64,000 bases of DNA from JAOUEA01 sp963790335 (GTDB lineage Bacteria; Actinomycetota; UBA4738; HRBIN12). Position 1 is the first letter of the stretch. Every line of letters starts with the position of its first letter. The position numbers and the translations under genes were made by a program. The DNA is taken from assembly GCA_963790335.1 (NCBI GenBank), contig CAWBOB010000009.1, forward strand, positions 33,957-97,956. Reading direction: 5' to 3'. Below the pieces are notes generated by a model, which saw only the letters and a list, made by a program, of their open reading frames with translations, had not been told where the DNA came from and did not search any database. Below, piece after piece: positions 8,006-16,335 of this stretch.

Positions 8006-9838
8006 CTAGGCCGAGCGCGTCGACGGGCCGCCCAGATAGGCCTCGATGACGGCCGGGTCCTCGGCGATCTCCTGGGGCAGGCCGAGGGCGATCGTCCGTC
8101 CCTGGTCGAGCACCTGGATGCGATCGCAGAGCTGCATGATGAGCCGCAGGTCGTGGTCGACCACGACGATCGCGCAGCCGAGGTTCGAGCGGATGCGCCG
8201 GATGTTCTCGAGCAGCTCGTCGGATTCGGCCTCGTTCATGCCGGCCGCCGGCTCGTCGAGCAGCATCACCGCCGGACGGCGCACCACGGCGCGCGCGATC
8301 TCGAGCCGCCGCTGCATGCCGTAGGGCAGGTTGACGGCCTTCTCGCGCTCGACCGCGGTGAGGCCGAACCACGCCAGCACCTCGCCGACCCGCGATCGGT
8401 CGGCGCCCGGCGGGGTCGCGGCTTCCACGTTCTCGCGCACGGTGAGTTGCGCGAACAGCCGGATGTTCTGGAAGGTGCGGGACAGACCACGGTCGGCGAT
8501 CTGGTGGGGCTTGCGTCCCCCGATCTCGGCGCCCTCGAACACGACGTGGCCGTCGGTGGGCACGTAGACGCCCGAGATCACGTTCAGCAAGGTCGTCTTG
8601 CCCGAGCCGTTGGGCCCGATCAGGCCGAGGATCTCGCCCGGCCGCACCCCGATGTCGACCCCCGCGAGGGCTGTGACGCCCTCGAAGCGTTTCACCACGC
8701 CCTCGCCATGCAGCACGGGCTCGGCATCGGGCGGCACGAGGGGAGCGGCCTCTGCCTCGGGCGCGGCGCCCGAAGGCGCATGAGCCTCGGCCGGTCGCAG
8801 GCGACGCGCGACGCGGCGCAGCAGGTCGTCGATCTCCCAGCGATCGAAGATGCCCTCGGGACGCAGGATCAGCGTGACGATGATGAGCAGCGCGATCGCG
8901 AACTGCACGGTGCCCGTCACGCGCGGCAGCTCCCACGGCCCGATCGCCACGCCCTGCTCGACGCGCGCGAGCGTGTCGGTGAGGAACGTGATGATCGCCG
9001 CCCCCGCCACGGCGCCGGTGACCGACGTGCGGCCACCGATCACCAGCATGCCGAGCAGGGCGAACGTGATGGCGAAGTAGAACTGGTTCGCGTTGAACGC
9101 GATCACGCTCTGCGCCCACAGCGAGCCCGCGGCGCCCATCATCGCGGCGCTCAGCAGCCACCCGCCGTAGCGGGTGCGCACGACGCTCGTGCCGACCGCG
9201 GCCGACGACAGCGGATCCTCCCGCGTGGCGCGCAGGCGCAGGCCGGGGCCCGATTCCTTGTAGAGGCGACCCAGCAACAGGAAGACCACGGCGCCCGCGG
9301 TGGCCACGCCGATCGTCGTGCGCACCGGGATGCCGGCGAGCCCGAGCGAGCCGCGCGTGTAGGTGGTCGCGTTCTGGAAGAAGGTGTGCACCACGACGAG
9401 CAGGGCCAGCGTGGCCATCGCCATCGTCGATTCCGTCATGCGGATGATCGCGCCGCCGAAGATCGCCGCGACGACGAACGCGGCGAGCGCCGAGAGCGCG
9501 ATCGCCGGCAGCAGCCCGAGGTCGGCGGTGGCGAACGTCGAGGGAAGGTCCGGCAGCTGTGCGTCCTTCACGACCTCGGGGATCGTGACGAGGGCCGTCG
9601 TGTAGGCCCCGATGCCCATGAACGCGACGTGGCCGAACGAGACGATGCCGCTGTTGCCGATGAACGCCTGGATCGACACCACGAGCATCACGTTCACGAG
9701 GAACATCACGAAGGTGCGGCTCGACGACGCCGAGCCGAACGACTCGACGAGGGCCATGCCGGCGACGAGCAGCGCCGAGATCATCGCCGTGCCCCACAGG
9801 GCGGGACGCAGCCGCGTCGCCGGGATCGGGCCGCTCAT
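8006..9838 (-). CDS. Fused LivM permease - LivG ATPase of a branched-chain amino-acid-type ABC importer
   Basis: A 610-residue fusion. Residues 1-320 are a LivM-type permease with about eight to ten membrane segments (GNSGIVSFGHVAFMGIGAYTTA is the typical LivM segment). Residues about 360-610 are a LivG-type ATPase with Walker A GPNGSGKTT, signature YGMQRRLEIARA in the place of LSGGQ, Walker B VMLLDEP and the switch His in VVDHD. A short charged Ala/Pro/Glu-rich linker (residues about 335-360) joins them. LivM-LivG fusions are known in HAAT-family importers. It overlaps livH by four bases (ATGA), so it is translationally coupled and last in the operon. Confidence 0.92.
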   Translation of the reverse strand: MSGPIPATRLRPALWGTAMISALLVAGMALVESFGSASSSRTFVMFLVNVMLVVSIQAFIGNSGIVSFGHVAFMGIGAYTTALVTIPEVVKDAQLPDLPSTFATADLGLLPAIALSALAAFVVAAIFGGAIIRMTESTMAMATLALLVVVHTFFQNATTYTRGSLGLAGIPVRTTIGVATAGAVVFLLLGRLYKESGPGLRLRATREDPLSSAAVGTSVVRTRYGGWLLSAAMMGAAGSLWAQSVIAFNANQFYFAITFALLGMLVIGGRTSVTGAVAGAAIITFLTDTLARVEQGVAIGPWELPRVTGTVQFAIALLIIVTLILRPEGIFDRWEIDDLLRRVARRLRPAEAHAPSGAAPEAEAAPLVPPDAEPVLHGEGVVKRFEGVTALAGVDIGVRPGEILGLIGPNGSGKTTLLNVISGVYVPTDGHVVFEGAEIGGRKPHQIADRGLSRTFQNIRLFAQLTVRENVEAATPPGADRSRVGEVLAWFGLTAVEREKAVNLPYGMQRRLEIARAVVRRPAVMLLDEPAAGMNEAESDELLENIRRIRSNLGCAIVVVDHDLRLIMQLCDRIQVLDQGRTIALGLPQEIAEDPAVIEAYLGGPSTRSA

Positions 9839-10725
9839 ACCGCCTCGACCCGCTGGCCGAACAGGCCCTGGGGGCGCACGTACAAGATGGCGACGACGAT
9901 CAGCAGCGCCGCCGCCTGCGCGTAGGGCAGCAGCGACCCCGGCAGCAACGCCTGCAAGAACACCTCGAGGGTGCCGAGGAAGAACCCGCCGAGCACGGCC
10001 CCCCGCAGGTTGCCGAGGCCGCCGATCACCGAGGCGATGAACGCCTGGATCACCGGCACGAAGCCAGTGGCCGGGTTCACCGAGGTCGTGCGGGCGATCC
10101 AGAGCACGCCGGCGATGCCCGCCAGGATGCCCGAGATCAGGAAGGCGAGCGAGATCACGCGGTTCGCGCGCACGCCGAGCAGACGCGCGGTGGTGAAGTC
10201 CTGCGAGGCGGCCCGCATCGCGAGCCCCGACCGCGACCGGCGCATGAACGTCGTGAGGGCCACGAGCGAGATCGCTCCGATCGAGGCGGTGATGATCGAC
10301 AGCACGCTGATGCGCACCGGCCCGAGCTGCACGGCCTCGTCGAACAGCTCCGGCACCGGGATGCCGCGCGACCGAACCGAGACCGCCTGGCGGAAGGCCC
10401 CCTGGATCAGCTGAGCCACCGCGAACGACGTGAAGAGCAGCGACACGAAACTCGCGTTGCGCAACGGCCGGAACGCGACCAGCTCCATCAGCACCGAGGA
10501 GATGCCCGCCGCCATGATGCCGACGAGCGCGACCACGATGAACGGCGCGTCGAAGTAGGTCGCCGCGAGCATCGCGTACCCGGTGATCGTGACGAGCTCG
10601 CCGTAGGCGAAGTTCAGCATGCCGAGCACGCCGTAGACCATCGACAGGCCGAGCGCGAGCAGCGCATAGATGCTGCCGAGCGACAGCGCGTTCACGAGCT
10701 GCTGCACGAACTCCGATGGACTCAC
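9835..10725 (-). CDS. livH: LivH-type permease of branched-chain amino-acid-type ABC importer
   Basis: A 296-residue permease with about eight membrane segments and the LivH features LSLGSIYALLALGLSMVYGVLGMLNFAYGE at the N-terminus and ASVIGGLGNLRGAVLGG near the C-terminus. It pairs with the LivM part of the next gene to form the membrane channel. The start is GTG at 10725, with GAGGAGG seven bases upstream; this ribosome-binding site is tandemly duplicated (see 10724-10757). It lies 41 bases after livF. Confidence 0.92.
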   Translation of the reverse strand: MSPSEFVQQLVNALSLGSIYALLALGLSMVYGVLGMLNFAYGELVTITGYAMLAATYFDAPFIVVALVGIMAAGISSVLMELVAFRPLRNASFVSLLFTSFAVAQLIQGAFRQAVSVRSRGIPVPELFDEAVQLGPVRISVLSIITASIGAISLVALTTFMRRSRSGLAMRAASQDFTTARLLGVRANRVISLAFLISGILAGIAGVLWIARTTSVNPATGFVPVIQAFIASVIGGLGNLRGAVLGGFFLGTLEVFLQALLPGSLLPYAQAAALLIVVAILYVRPQGLFGQRVEAV

Positions 10726-10757
10726 GCCGGCCTCCTCACCACGCCGGCCTCCTCACG
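10724..10757. repeat. 17-bp tandem duplication containing the livH ribosome-binding site
   Basis: Two adjacent copies of ACGCCGGCCTCCTCACC (second copy with a G at the last position), followed by a shortened third copy (ACTCCGGCCTCAC). Read on the minus strand each copy gives GTGAGGAGGCCGGC, that is a Shine-Dalgarno plus a GTG, so livH has two stacked initiation regions. Confidence 0.75.
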
Positions 10758-10766
10758 ACTCCGGCC

Positions 10767-11534
10767 TCACGAGACCGAGCTGATGCCGAGGTAGGACCGC
10801 TCGAGCTCGCCCTCGACCAGCTGATCGGTAGGTCCGGACGCCACGACCGAGCCGACCGAGAGCACGTAGGCGCGGTCGGCCACCTCGAGGGCGCGGTGCA
10901 CGTTCTGTTCCACCAGCAGCACGGTCACGCCGTCGGCACGCAGCTCCTCGATCAGCTCGAAGATGCGGTCGACGAAGATCGGCGCGAGCCCGAGGGAGGG
11001 TTCGTCGAGCAGCAGCATGCGCGGTCTCGACATCAGCGCGCGGGCGATCGCGAGCTGTTGCTGTTCGCCGCCCGAGAGGGTGCCGGCGAACTGGCCGGCT
11101 CGCTCGCGGAGGATCGGGAACCGAGCGAGCCACCGCTCGGCGTCGGCGCGGAGCTCGTCGTGATCGGTGCGGGCGATGCCGCCGATCGTGAGGTTCTCCT
11201 GCACCGTGAGGTTCGGGAACACGTGGCGTCCCTCGGGCACCAGGGCGACGCCGCGGCGCACGACCGCCTCGGGCACGAGCCCCGTCAGGGCGCCGCCGTC
11301 GAAGACCACCGACCCGCGCTGGGGCTTCAGCGCGCCGGCGAGCGTGCGCAGCAGGGTCGTCTTGCCGGCGCCGTTGGGCCCGAGCGCGGCGACGATCTCG
11401 CCGGGCGCGACCTCGAGCGACACGTCGCGGATCGCCACGACCGCCCCGTAGGCCACCGTGAGTCCGTCGACGACGAGCAGGGGAGGGCCGGCGTCGGTAC
11501 CGCGCGCCGGTCCCTCCTCGTGCTCGTCGACCAC
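10767..11534 (-). CDS. livF: LivF-type ATPase of branched-chain amino-acid-type ABC importer
   Basis: A 255-residue ATPase. Walker A is GPNGAGKTT, the signature LSGGEQQQLAIARAL, Walker B MLLLDEPSLGLAP, and the LivF-typical ending VEQNVHRALEVADRAYVL. It forms the nucleotide-binding dimer with the LivG half of the fused gene. The GTG at 11534 starts two bases after the substrate-binding protein stop, so translation is probably coupled. The acidic N-terminal extension (VVDEHEEGPARG) is unusual but starts directly at the junction. Confidence 0.92.
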   Translation of the reverse strand: MVDEHEEGPARGTDAGPPLLVVDGLTVAYGAVVAIRDVSLEVAPGEIVAALGPNGAGKTTLLRTLAGALKPQRGSVVFDGGALTGLVPEAVVRRGVALVPEGRHVFPNLTVQENLTIGGIARTDHDELRADAERWLARFPILRERAGQFAGTLSGGEQQQLAIARALMSRPRMLLLDEPSLGLAPIFVDRIFELIEELRADGVTVLLVEQNVHRALEVADRAYVLSVGSVVASGPTDQLVEGELERSYLGISSVS

Positions 11535-11536
11535 GC

Positions 11537-12742
11537 CTAGACCGCCGGCACGTACGCCGGGAAGCCGGGCTGCTCGAGGCAGGTGAACTCGGAGCCGTCC
11601 ATCTGGATCAGGGCGGCGGGCTTGTCGGCCCGGCGCGTCGCCGGGTCCATGACGACGTGGCCGGAGATGCCCGTGTAGTCGGTGCTCGCGAGCTGCTCGA
11701 TGACCGCGGCGGGCTCGGCGCTGCCGGCCTGTTCCATCGCATCGGCGACGAGGTTCACCTCGTCGTAGCCGATCACGGCGACGTAGGAGCTCGGGTCGCT
11801 GCCGTTGGCTGCGTTGTAGTCGTCGTAGAAGGCCTGCACGTCGGGGTCGCCCTCGGCCGTGCACACCGAGTTCGAGAAGGTGAGTCCGTCGATCGCCTTC
11901 TCGCCGGCGTCGAGCAGGGCGGCGTCGGCGTTGCCGTCGGTCGAGAGCACCGGCATCGTCAGCCCGGCCTGGCGCAGCTGACGCAGGAACACCACGCTGT
12001 CGGGGATGAACATCGGGGTGAACACCGCGTCGGGCGCCGGGTCGATGTTCGCGAGCTTCGTGACGACGGCCGAGTAATCGCCGGCGCCGATCTTGTAGGT
12101 GTCGGTGCCGACCACCGTGCCTCCACCGTTCTCGAACGCGTCGGTGAAGAAGATGGGCAGGTCCTTGGTGTAGGGGATCTCGTTCGAGCCGAGCACGTAG
12201 GCGGTCTCGTAGCCCTCGGCGAGCGCGTACTCGGCCAGCACCGCGGCCTGGATGTTGTCGCTCATCACGAGCTGGTACGCGCACTCGCCCATGTCGCCGA
12301 CGAGCGTGGGCGCCGTGCCGAGCCCGGTCGAGATCGGCACGTTCGCGGCGCATGCCACCTGGCCCTCGGCGAGGATGCCGTCACCCACGGTGCCGATCAG
12401 GTACACCGCCCCGTCGTCGATGAGCTGCTGCGTGACCTTGGCCGCCTCGGCCACGTCGTTGCGCATGTCCACCGTCTGCAGTTCGAGCGGGCGTCCGAGC
12501 ACCCCGCCGTTCTCGTTGATCTGGTCGACGGCGAACTGGGCACCTTCCTGCATGGGGGAGTCGTAGTAGGCCCAGTCGGTCGTGAGGTCGGCCGGGAAGC
12601 CGATCACGATCGGGTCTCCCGACGGGGCGCCGCCGTCGTCGGTGCCCCCTCCTCCGCCGCCTCCTCCTCCGTCATCATCCGTGCTGCAGGCGGCACCGAC
12701 GAGGGTCAACACGAACAGCAGTGCGAGCGACTTCCGAAGCAT
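11537..12742 (-). CDS. Substrate-binding lipoprotein of the Liv-type importer
   Basis: A 401-residue periplasmic-binding-protein-fold lipoprotein (peripla_BP_6/LivK type). The signal MLRKSLALLFVLTLVGAAC ends in a lipobox Cys, then an Asp and poly-Gly linker (nine Gly in a row) lifts the binding domain off the membrane. Typical features follow: GFPADLTTDWAYYDSPMQEGAQFAVDQINENGG. Ligands of this family include Leu/Ile/Val, urea, amides and aromatic acids; the neighbouring amine/amide-type genes favour something other than leucine. ATG 12742 has GGGAGG seven bases upstream; a TTG two codons earlier overlaps that site and is rejected. First gene of the operon. Confidence 0.9.
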   Translation of the reverse strand: MLRKSLALLFVLTLVGAACSTDDDGGGGGGGGGTDDGGAPSGDPIVIGFPADLTTDWAYYDSPMQEGAQFAVDQINENGGVLGRPLELQTVDMRNDVAEAAKVTQQLIDDGAVYLIGTVGDGILAEGQVACAANVPISTGLGTAPTLVGDMGECAYQLVMSDNIQAAVLAEYALAEGYETAYVLGSNEIPYTKDLPIFFTDAFENGGGTVVGTDTYKIGAGDYSAVVTKLANIDPAPDAVFTPMFIPDSVVFLRQLRQAGLTMPVLSTDGNADAALLDAGEKAIDGLTFSNSVCTAEGDPDVQAFYDDYNAANGSDPSSYVAVIGYDEVNLVADAMEQAGSAEPAAVIEQLASTDYTGISGHVVMDPATRRADKPAALIQMDGSEFTCLEQPGFPAYVPAV

Positions 12743-12771
12743 CCCCAACCTCCCAGGCCCGGCTCTCGGGC

Positions 12772-12801
12772 ATTCGTACGCTCGCCGCGCGAACCTGTCA
12801 A
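12772..12801 (-). promoter_or_regulatory. Sigma-70-type promoter of the liv operon
   Basis: On the minus strand a perfect -35 TTGACA (12801-12796), a 17-base spacer and -10 TACGAA (12778-12773). Transcription would start about 12765, giving a leader of about 23 bases before the ATG at 12742. It sits in the 89-bp gap shared with the divergent RpiR-type regulator, a natural place for that regulator to act. Confidence 0.65.
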
Positions 12802-12831
12802 GCTCGTTACCGTCTTCCCATGACGTGACGG

Positions 12832-13743
12832 ATGCGTAAGAATCCTGACTTCCTGATGGGAGACGTGACGCACACGAGCGAGACGATCGGCGAGGAGGTC
12901 CGCGAGCGCCTCGGCGAGATGACCCCGTCGGAGCGACGTGTGGCGCGCACCCTGCTCGCGACCTACCCGACGGCGGGCCTCGAGAGCCTGCCGCAGCTCG
13001 CCGAGGGCGCGGGGGTCACGGGCCCGACCGTGCTGCGCTTCGTGCGCAAGATCGGCTTCGAGGGCTATCCCGACTTCCAGCGGTCGCTGCGCGAGGAGGT
13101 GCAGGCGCGCACCGAGGGCCTGCCCTCGCTCTACAAGACGAAGGGCGGCACCCAGGACGACGAGGTCGTCGCGCGCAGCCAGCAGGCGTTCGCGCGGGCG
13201 CTCGATGCGACGTTCGCGTCGAGCTCGCTCGAGCACGACCTCGCCGGCGTCGTCGCGCTGTTGAGCGACCCCAAACGCCGGCTGTGGTTCGCGGGTGGCC
13301 GCTTCAGCCAGCTGGTGGCGTCGTACCTGTGCATGCAGCTGCGGTTCCTGCGGTCGGGCTGCACGATGGTCGGGGAGGAGCTGGAGCAGCGCATGCTCGA
13401 CGGCCTCGAGCTCTCGCGCCGCGACGTGCTGTGCTTGTTCGACTACCGCCGCTACCAGCCCGACACGATCGCGACCGGCCGGCTCGCCGCCGAGCAGGGA
13501 GCGGTCGTCGTCGTGTTCACCGACCCGTGGCTGTCTCCCGCCGTCGAATCCGCCCGCCACGTGCTGATCTCCCACGCGGACTCGGCGTCGCCCTTCGATT
13601 CGATGCTGGGGGCGTTCGCGCTCACCGAGGTGCTGGCCGCGAAGGTCGTCGTGGCGCTCGGCGACGCCGGGCGAGCACGCGTCGCCGAGATCGAGGCCGT
13701 GCACGAGCGCATGGCCCTCGCCGTGCAGGGTGGCTCGGGATGA
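12832..13743 (+). CDS. RpiR/MurR-family transcriptional regulator (HTH + SIS)
   Basis: A 303-residue regulator. The N-terminal RpiR helix-turn-helix (residues about 20-95) includes MTPSERRVARTLL and LAEGAGVTGPTVLRFVRKIGFEGYPDFQ; the C-terminal SIS domain (about 130-270) normally binds a phosphosugar or similar effector. It is divergent from the liv operon and upstream of the glutamine synthetase-like and amidohydrolase genes in the same direction, so it probably controls both sides. The start is uncertain: ATG 12832 or ATG 12856 (MGDVTHTSE), neither with a good ribosome-binding site. Its TGA is in the same reading frame as the next gene. Confidence 0.85.
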   Translation: MRKNPDFLMGDVTHTSETIGEEVRERLGEMTPSERRVARTLLATYPTAGLESLPQLAEGAGVTGPTVLRFVRKIGFEGYPDFQRSLREEVQARTEGLPSLYKTKGGTQDDEVVARSQQAFARALDATFASSSLEHDLAGVVALLSDPKRRLWFAGGRFSQLVASYLCMQLRFLRSGCTMVGEELEQRMLDGLELSRRDVLCLFDYRRYQPDTIATGRLAAEQGAVVVVFTDPWLSPAVESARHVLISHADSASPFDSMLGAFALTEVLAAKVVVALGDAGRARVAEIEAVHERMALAVQGGSG

Positions 13744-13782
13744 CGGCGGTTCGCCGCCGACCGGCCGACCGAGGCGCCCGAG

Positions 13783-15117
13783 GTGCAGGACTGGCTCGAG
13801 GAAGCCGGCGTGGCCGCGGTGGCCCTCGGCTTCGTCGATCCGTCCACGATCGTGCGGACCAAGACGGTGCCGGTGGGCCGCTTCGCCGAGGTGGCGGCGG
13901 CCGGGGTCGGCCTCTCCACGCTGTTCAACGCCGCGATGTCGAACGACGAATTCGCGTTGCTGCCCGGCTACATCGACGGACCGAGCGGCGACCTGCGCCT
14001 GCGTCCCGACCCCGCCGCGACGGTGCCGCTCGCGGCGATGCCCGGGTGGGCGTGGGCGCCGGTCGACCAGTACGCGCAGGACGGCGTGTCCTACCCGGCA
14101 TGCCCGCGGGCGTTCGCACGCCGCATGGCGGAGGCGTTCACCGACCTCGGTCTCGGCGTGCGAGCGGTGTTCGAGTTCGAGTTCTCGGTGGGCACGCGCG
14201 GTGCCGACGGTGACTTCGTGCCGGCCCACGAGGGCCCGGGCTACAGCGACATCGCGCTCGTGCGCAACCACGACTTCGCGCTCGACCTGCTCACGACCAT
14301 GCAGGCGCAGGGCCTCGGCCTGCAGCAGCTGCATCCCGAGTACGCCGACGGTCAGTTCGAGATGTCGATCGCACCACGCGACCCGGTCGGTGCCGCCGAC
14401 GCCGCGATGATCGTGCGCCAGACCGTGCGGGCGGTGGCCCGCCGGCACGGACTGGTCACGTCGTTCGCGCCGCAGGTCGGGCCTGACACGGGCAACGGTG
14501 CGCACCTGCACCTCAGCCTGTGGGACGGCGAGCGCCCCCTGCTCTCGGGCGGCGAGGGACCCGCTGGCATGCACGAGCGCGGTGAGGCCTTCGTGGCGGG
14601 GCTGCTGCAGGAGCTGCCCGCGACCGTGGCGGTCTCGGTGCCGACCCGCCTCGGCTACCTGCGGCTGCAGCCCCACCACTGGTCGGGGGCGATGCAGTGC
14701 TGGGGCACCGAGAACCGGGAGGCGGCACTGCGCTTCATCGCGGGCGCCTCGCCGGCTTCGGCGGGCGGCGCCAACATCGAGGTGAAGCCGGTCGACGGCA
14801 CGGCGAACCCCTACCTCACGGTCGGCGCCATGTTGGCGGCGGCCCTGCACGGCCTCGACGCCGGCCTGCGGCTGCCGCCCTCGACCGAGGAGGACCCCGA
14901 CGGCCTGCCCGACGACGTGAAAGCCGAGCGCGGGGTGCGGCAACTGCCGGCATCGCTGCCGGCGGCCATCGAGCGCCTGGCTGCCTCGACGGTGCTGCGC
15001 GAGGCGATGGGCGACTTCCTGTTCGAGACGTTCCTCGCGACGCGCCGTGGTGAGGCCGAGTGGTCCGCCGGGCTCGACGACGATGGGTTGATCCGCCGCC
15101 TGCGATGGCGGTACTGA
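13783..15117 (+). CDS. Glutamine synthetase-like gamma-glutamyl ligase (FluG C-terminal type)
   Basis: A 444-residue GS-fold ligase. Visible are the EFEFSV metal-site strand, NGAHLHLSLWDG (ammonia/ATP-site GxxHxHxS), and GTENREAALRF (the NRxxxxR substrate-Arg motif), so the active site looks intact. Relatives in this branch (PuuA, IpuC, FluG C-terminal part) glutamylate amines rather than ammonium. The N-terminus is that of short catabolic GS-like enzymes, and no housekeeping GlnA adenylylation-site region is evident. Starts at GTG 13783, 39 bases after the RpiR stop, with a weak CCGAGG site. The adjacent FluG-type amidohydrolase makes a two-gene FluG module. Confidence 0.85.
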   Translation: MQDWLEEAGVAAVALGFVDPSTIVRTKTVPVGRFAEVAAAGVGLSTLFNAAMSNDEFALLPGYIDGPSGDLRLRPDPAATVPLAAMPGWAWAPVDQYAQDGVSYPACPRAFARRMAEAFTDLGLGVRAVFEFEFSVGTRGADGDFVPAHEGPGYSDIALVRNHDFALDLLTTMQAQGLGLQQLHPEYADGQFEMSIAPRDPVGAADAAMIVRQTVRAVARRHGLVTSFAPQVGPDTGNGAHLHLSLWDGERPLLSGGEGPAGMHERGEAFVAGLLQELPATVAVSVPTRLGYLRLQPHHWSGAMQCWGTENREAALRFIAGASPASAGGANIEVKPVDGTANPYLTVGAMLAAALHGLDAGLRLPPSTEEDPDGLPDDVKAERGVRQLPASLPAAIERLAASTVLREAMGDFLFETFLATRRGEAEWSAGLDDDGLIRRLRWRY

Positions 15118-15150
15118 ACGGGGCGCCTGCCCCAGGAAGCGAGCGCGACC

Positions 15151-16335
15151 ATGGCACGACCCATGGACCGAGTCGACCTCACGGGCTCCGAGGTGATCGA
15201 CGCCCACTGCCACCCGTTCCGCACCCAGGATCTGCTCGACCGCGATCCCCGCTCGTTCGAAACCCGGTGCATGTTCCTCGGCACGGCCTTGCTCTCGTCG
15301 AACCACGCGAACCTCGAGGCGGCGGCCTTCGTCGAGGAGATGACCGAGACCACGATGTTCGGGCTCGCGCTTCGGCGATGGATCGCCCGACACCTCGGGT
15401 GCGAGCCGACCAAGGACGCCGTGGTCGCCGCGCGCGATGCGGCGCTGCGAGCCGACCCACCCGGATACGTGCGCGGCTTGCTCGAGTCCGAGGGGTTCGT
15501 GGCGGTCGTGGCCGACGAGGGGTACCCGCAGCCGACGATCGCCCGGGAGGAGTTCGAAGCGGCGCTCGGGGGCATCACCGTGCATCGCGTCGGGCGCATC
15601 GAGCCGTGGATCGTGGAAGCCCGCGAGGAGGGCACCTTCGACGGGCTCGTGCAGCGGTTCGAGGCGACCGCGAACGAGGCCGCCGACGACCCGCTGCTGA
15701 TCGGGTTCAAGTCGATCATCGCCTACCGCACGGGACTCGACATCACCGACCCGTCGTCGTCCGACGCCGCCGCGGCGTTCGAGCGCTGGCGCGCCGACGG
15801 CTGGGGCGAGTCGCGCGAGCATGCGAAGCCCGTGCGCGACTTCCTGCTGCGGCGCGCGTTCGCGATCGCGAAGGACCGCGACCGCGTGTTCCATCTGCAT
15901 GTGGGCGCGGGCGACCCCGACGTGAACCTCACGCACGCGAAGCCGTCGGACGCGTTCGCGTTCCTCGTCGAGCACCAGGACCAGCCGGTGCTGATGATCC
16001 ACAGCGGCTGGCCGTGGGTCGCCGAGGCGACCTACATCGGCACCGTGCTCCCGAACGTCTACCTCGACCTGTCCGAGCTCGTGCCGTGGGGGTGGGGACA
16101 GATCGACTGGTCGCTCGAGATGATCCTCGGGTCGGTGCCCGGCGCGAAGGTGCTGTACGGGTGCGACGAGTCCTCGGAGCCCGAGATGTTCCCGGTGTCG
16201 GCCCGGCTGGTTCGCGAGGCGCTCGAGCGGGTGCTCGGTGCGTTCGTCGAACGCGACTTCCTGTCGGTGGGCGACGCCGAGTCGATCGGGCGCGGCGTGC
16301 TCGCCGGCAACGTGCGCACGCTGCACGGCATCTGA
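15151..16335 (+). CDS. Amidohydrolase of the FluG N-terminal type
   Basis: A 394-residue TIM-barrel amidohydrolase (amidohydro_2). Metal-site signatures: DAHCHPF near the N-terminus (HxH), LHVGAGDPD in the middle (His on strand 5 region), MIHSGWPW (second His) and YGCDESSEPEMF (Asp on strand 8). FluG N-terminal domains have this order. The partner glutamine synthetase-like ligase is 33 bases upstream; together they may add and remove a gamma-glutamyl group or hydrolyse a glutamylated intermediate. The start is ATG 15151 with AGGAAG about 12 bases upstream; ATG 15163 is an alternative. Its TGA shares bases with the next ATG. Confidence 0.85.
   Translation: MARPMDRVDLTGSEVIDAHCHPFRTQDLLDRDPRSFETRCMFLGTALLSSNHANLEAAAFVEEMTETTMFGLALRRWIARHLGCEPTKDAVVAARDAALRADPPGYVRGLLESEGFVAVVADEGYPQPTIAREEFEAALGGITVHRVGRIEPWIVEAREEGTFDGLVQRFEATANEAADDPLLIGFKSIIAYRTGLDITDPSSSDAAAAFERWRADGWGESREHAKPVRDFLLRRAFAIAKDRDRVFHLHVGAGDPDVNLTHAKPSDAFAFLVEHQDQPVLMIHSGWPWVAEATYIGTVLPNVYLDLSELVPWGWGQIDWSLEMILGSVPGAKVLYGCDESSEPEMFPVSARLVREALERVLGAFVERDFLSVGDAESIGRGVLAGNVRTLHGI

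Noticed and set aside
12706..16326. 1206-codon open frame on the minus strand
   Set aside because: His/Arg/Gly-rich antisense shadow typical of high GC; opposite to genes with clear motifs.
15060..16334. Long open frame running into the flavoprotein gene and covering the amidohydrolase gene out of frame
   Set aside because: Arg/Gly/Pro-rich shadow of the real amidohydrolase frame; the flavoprotein starts at 16335.
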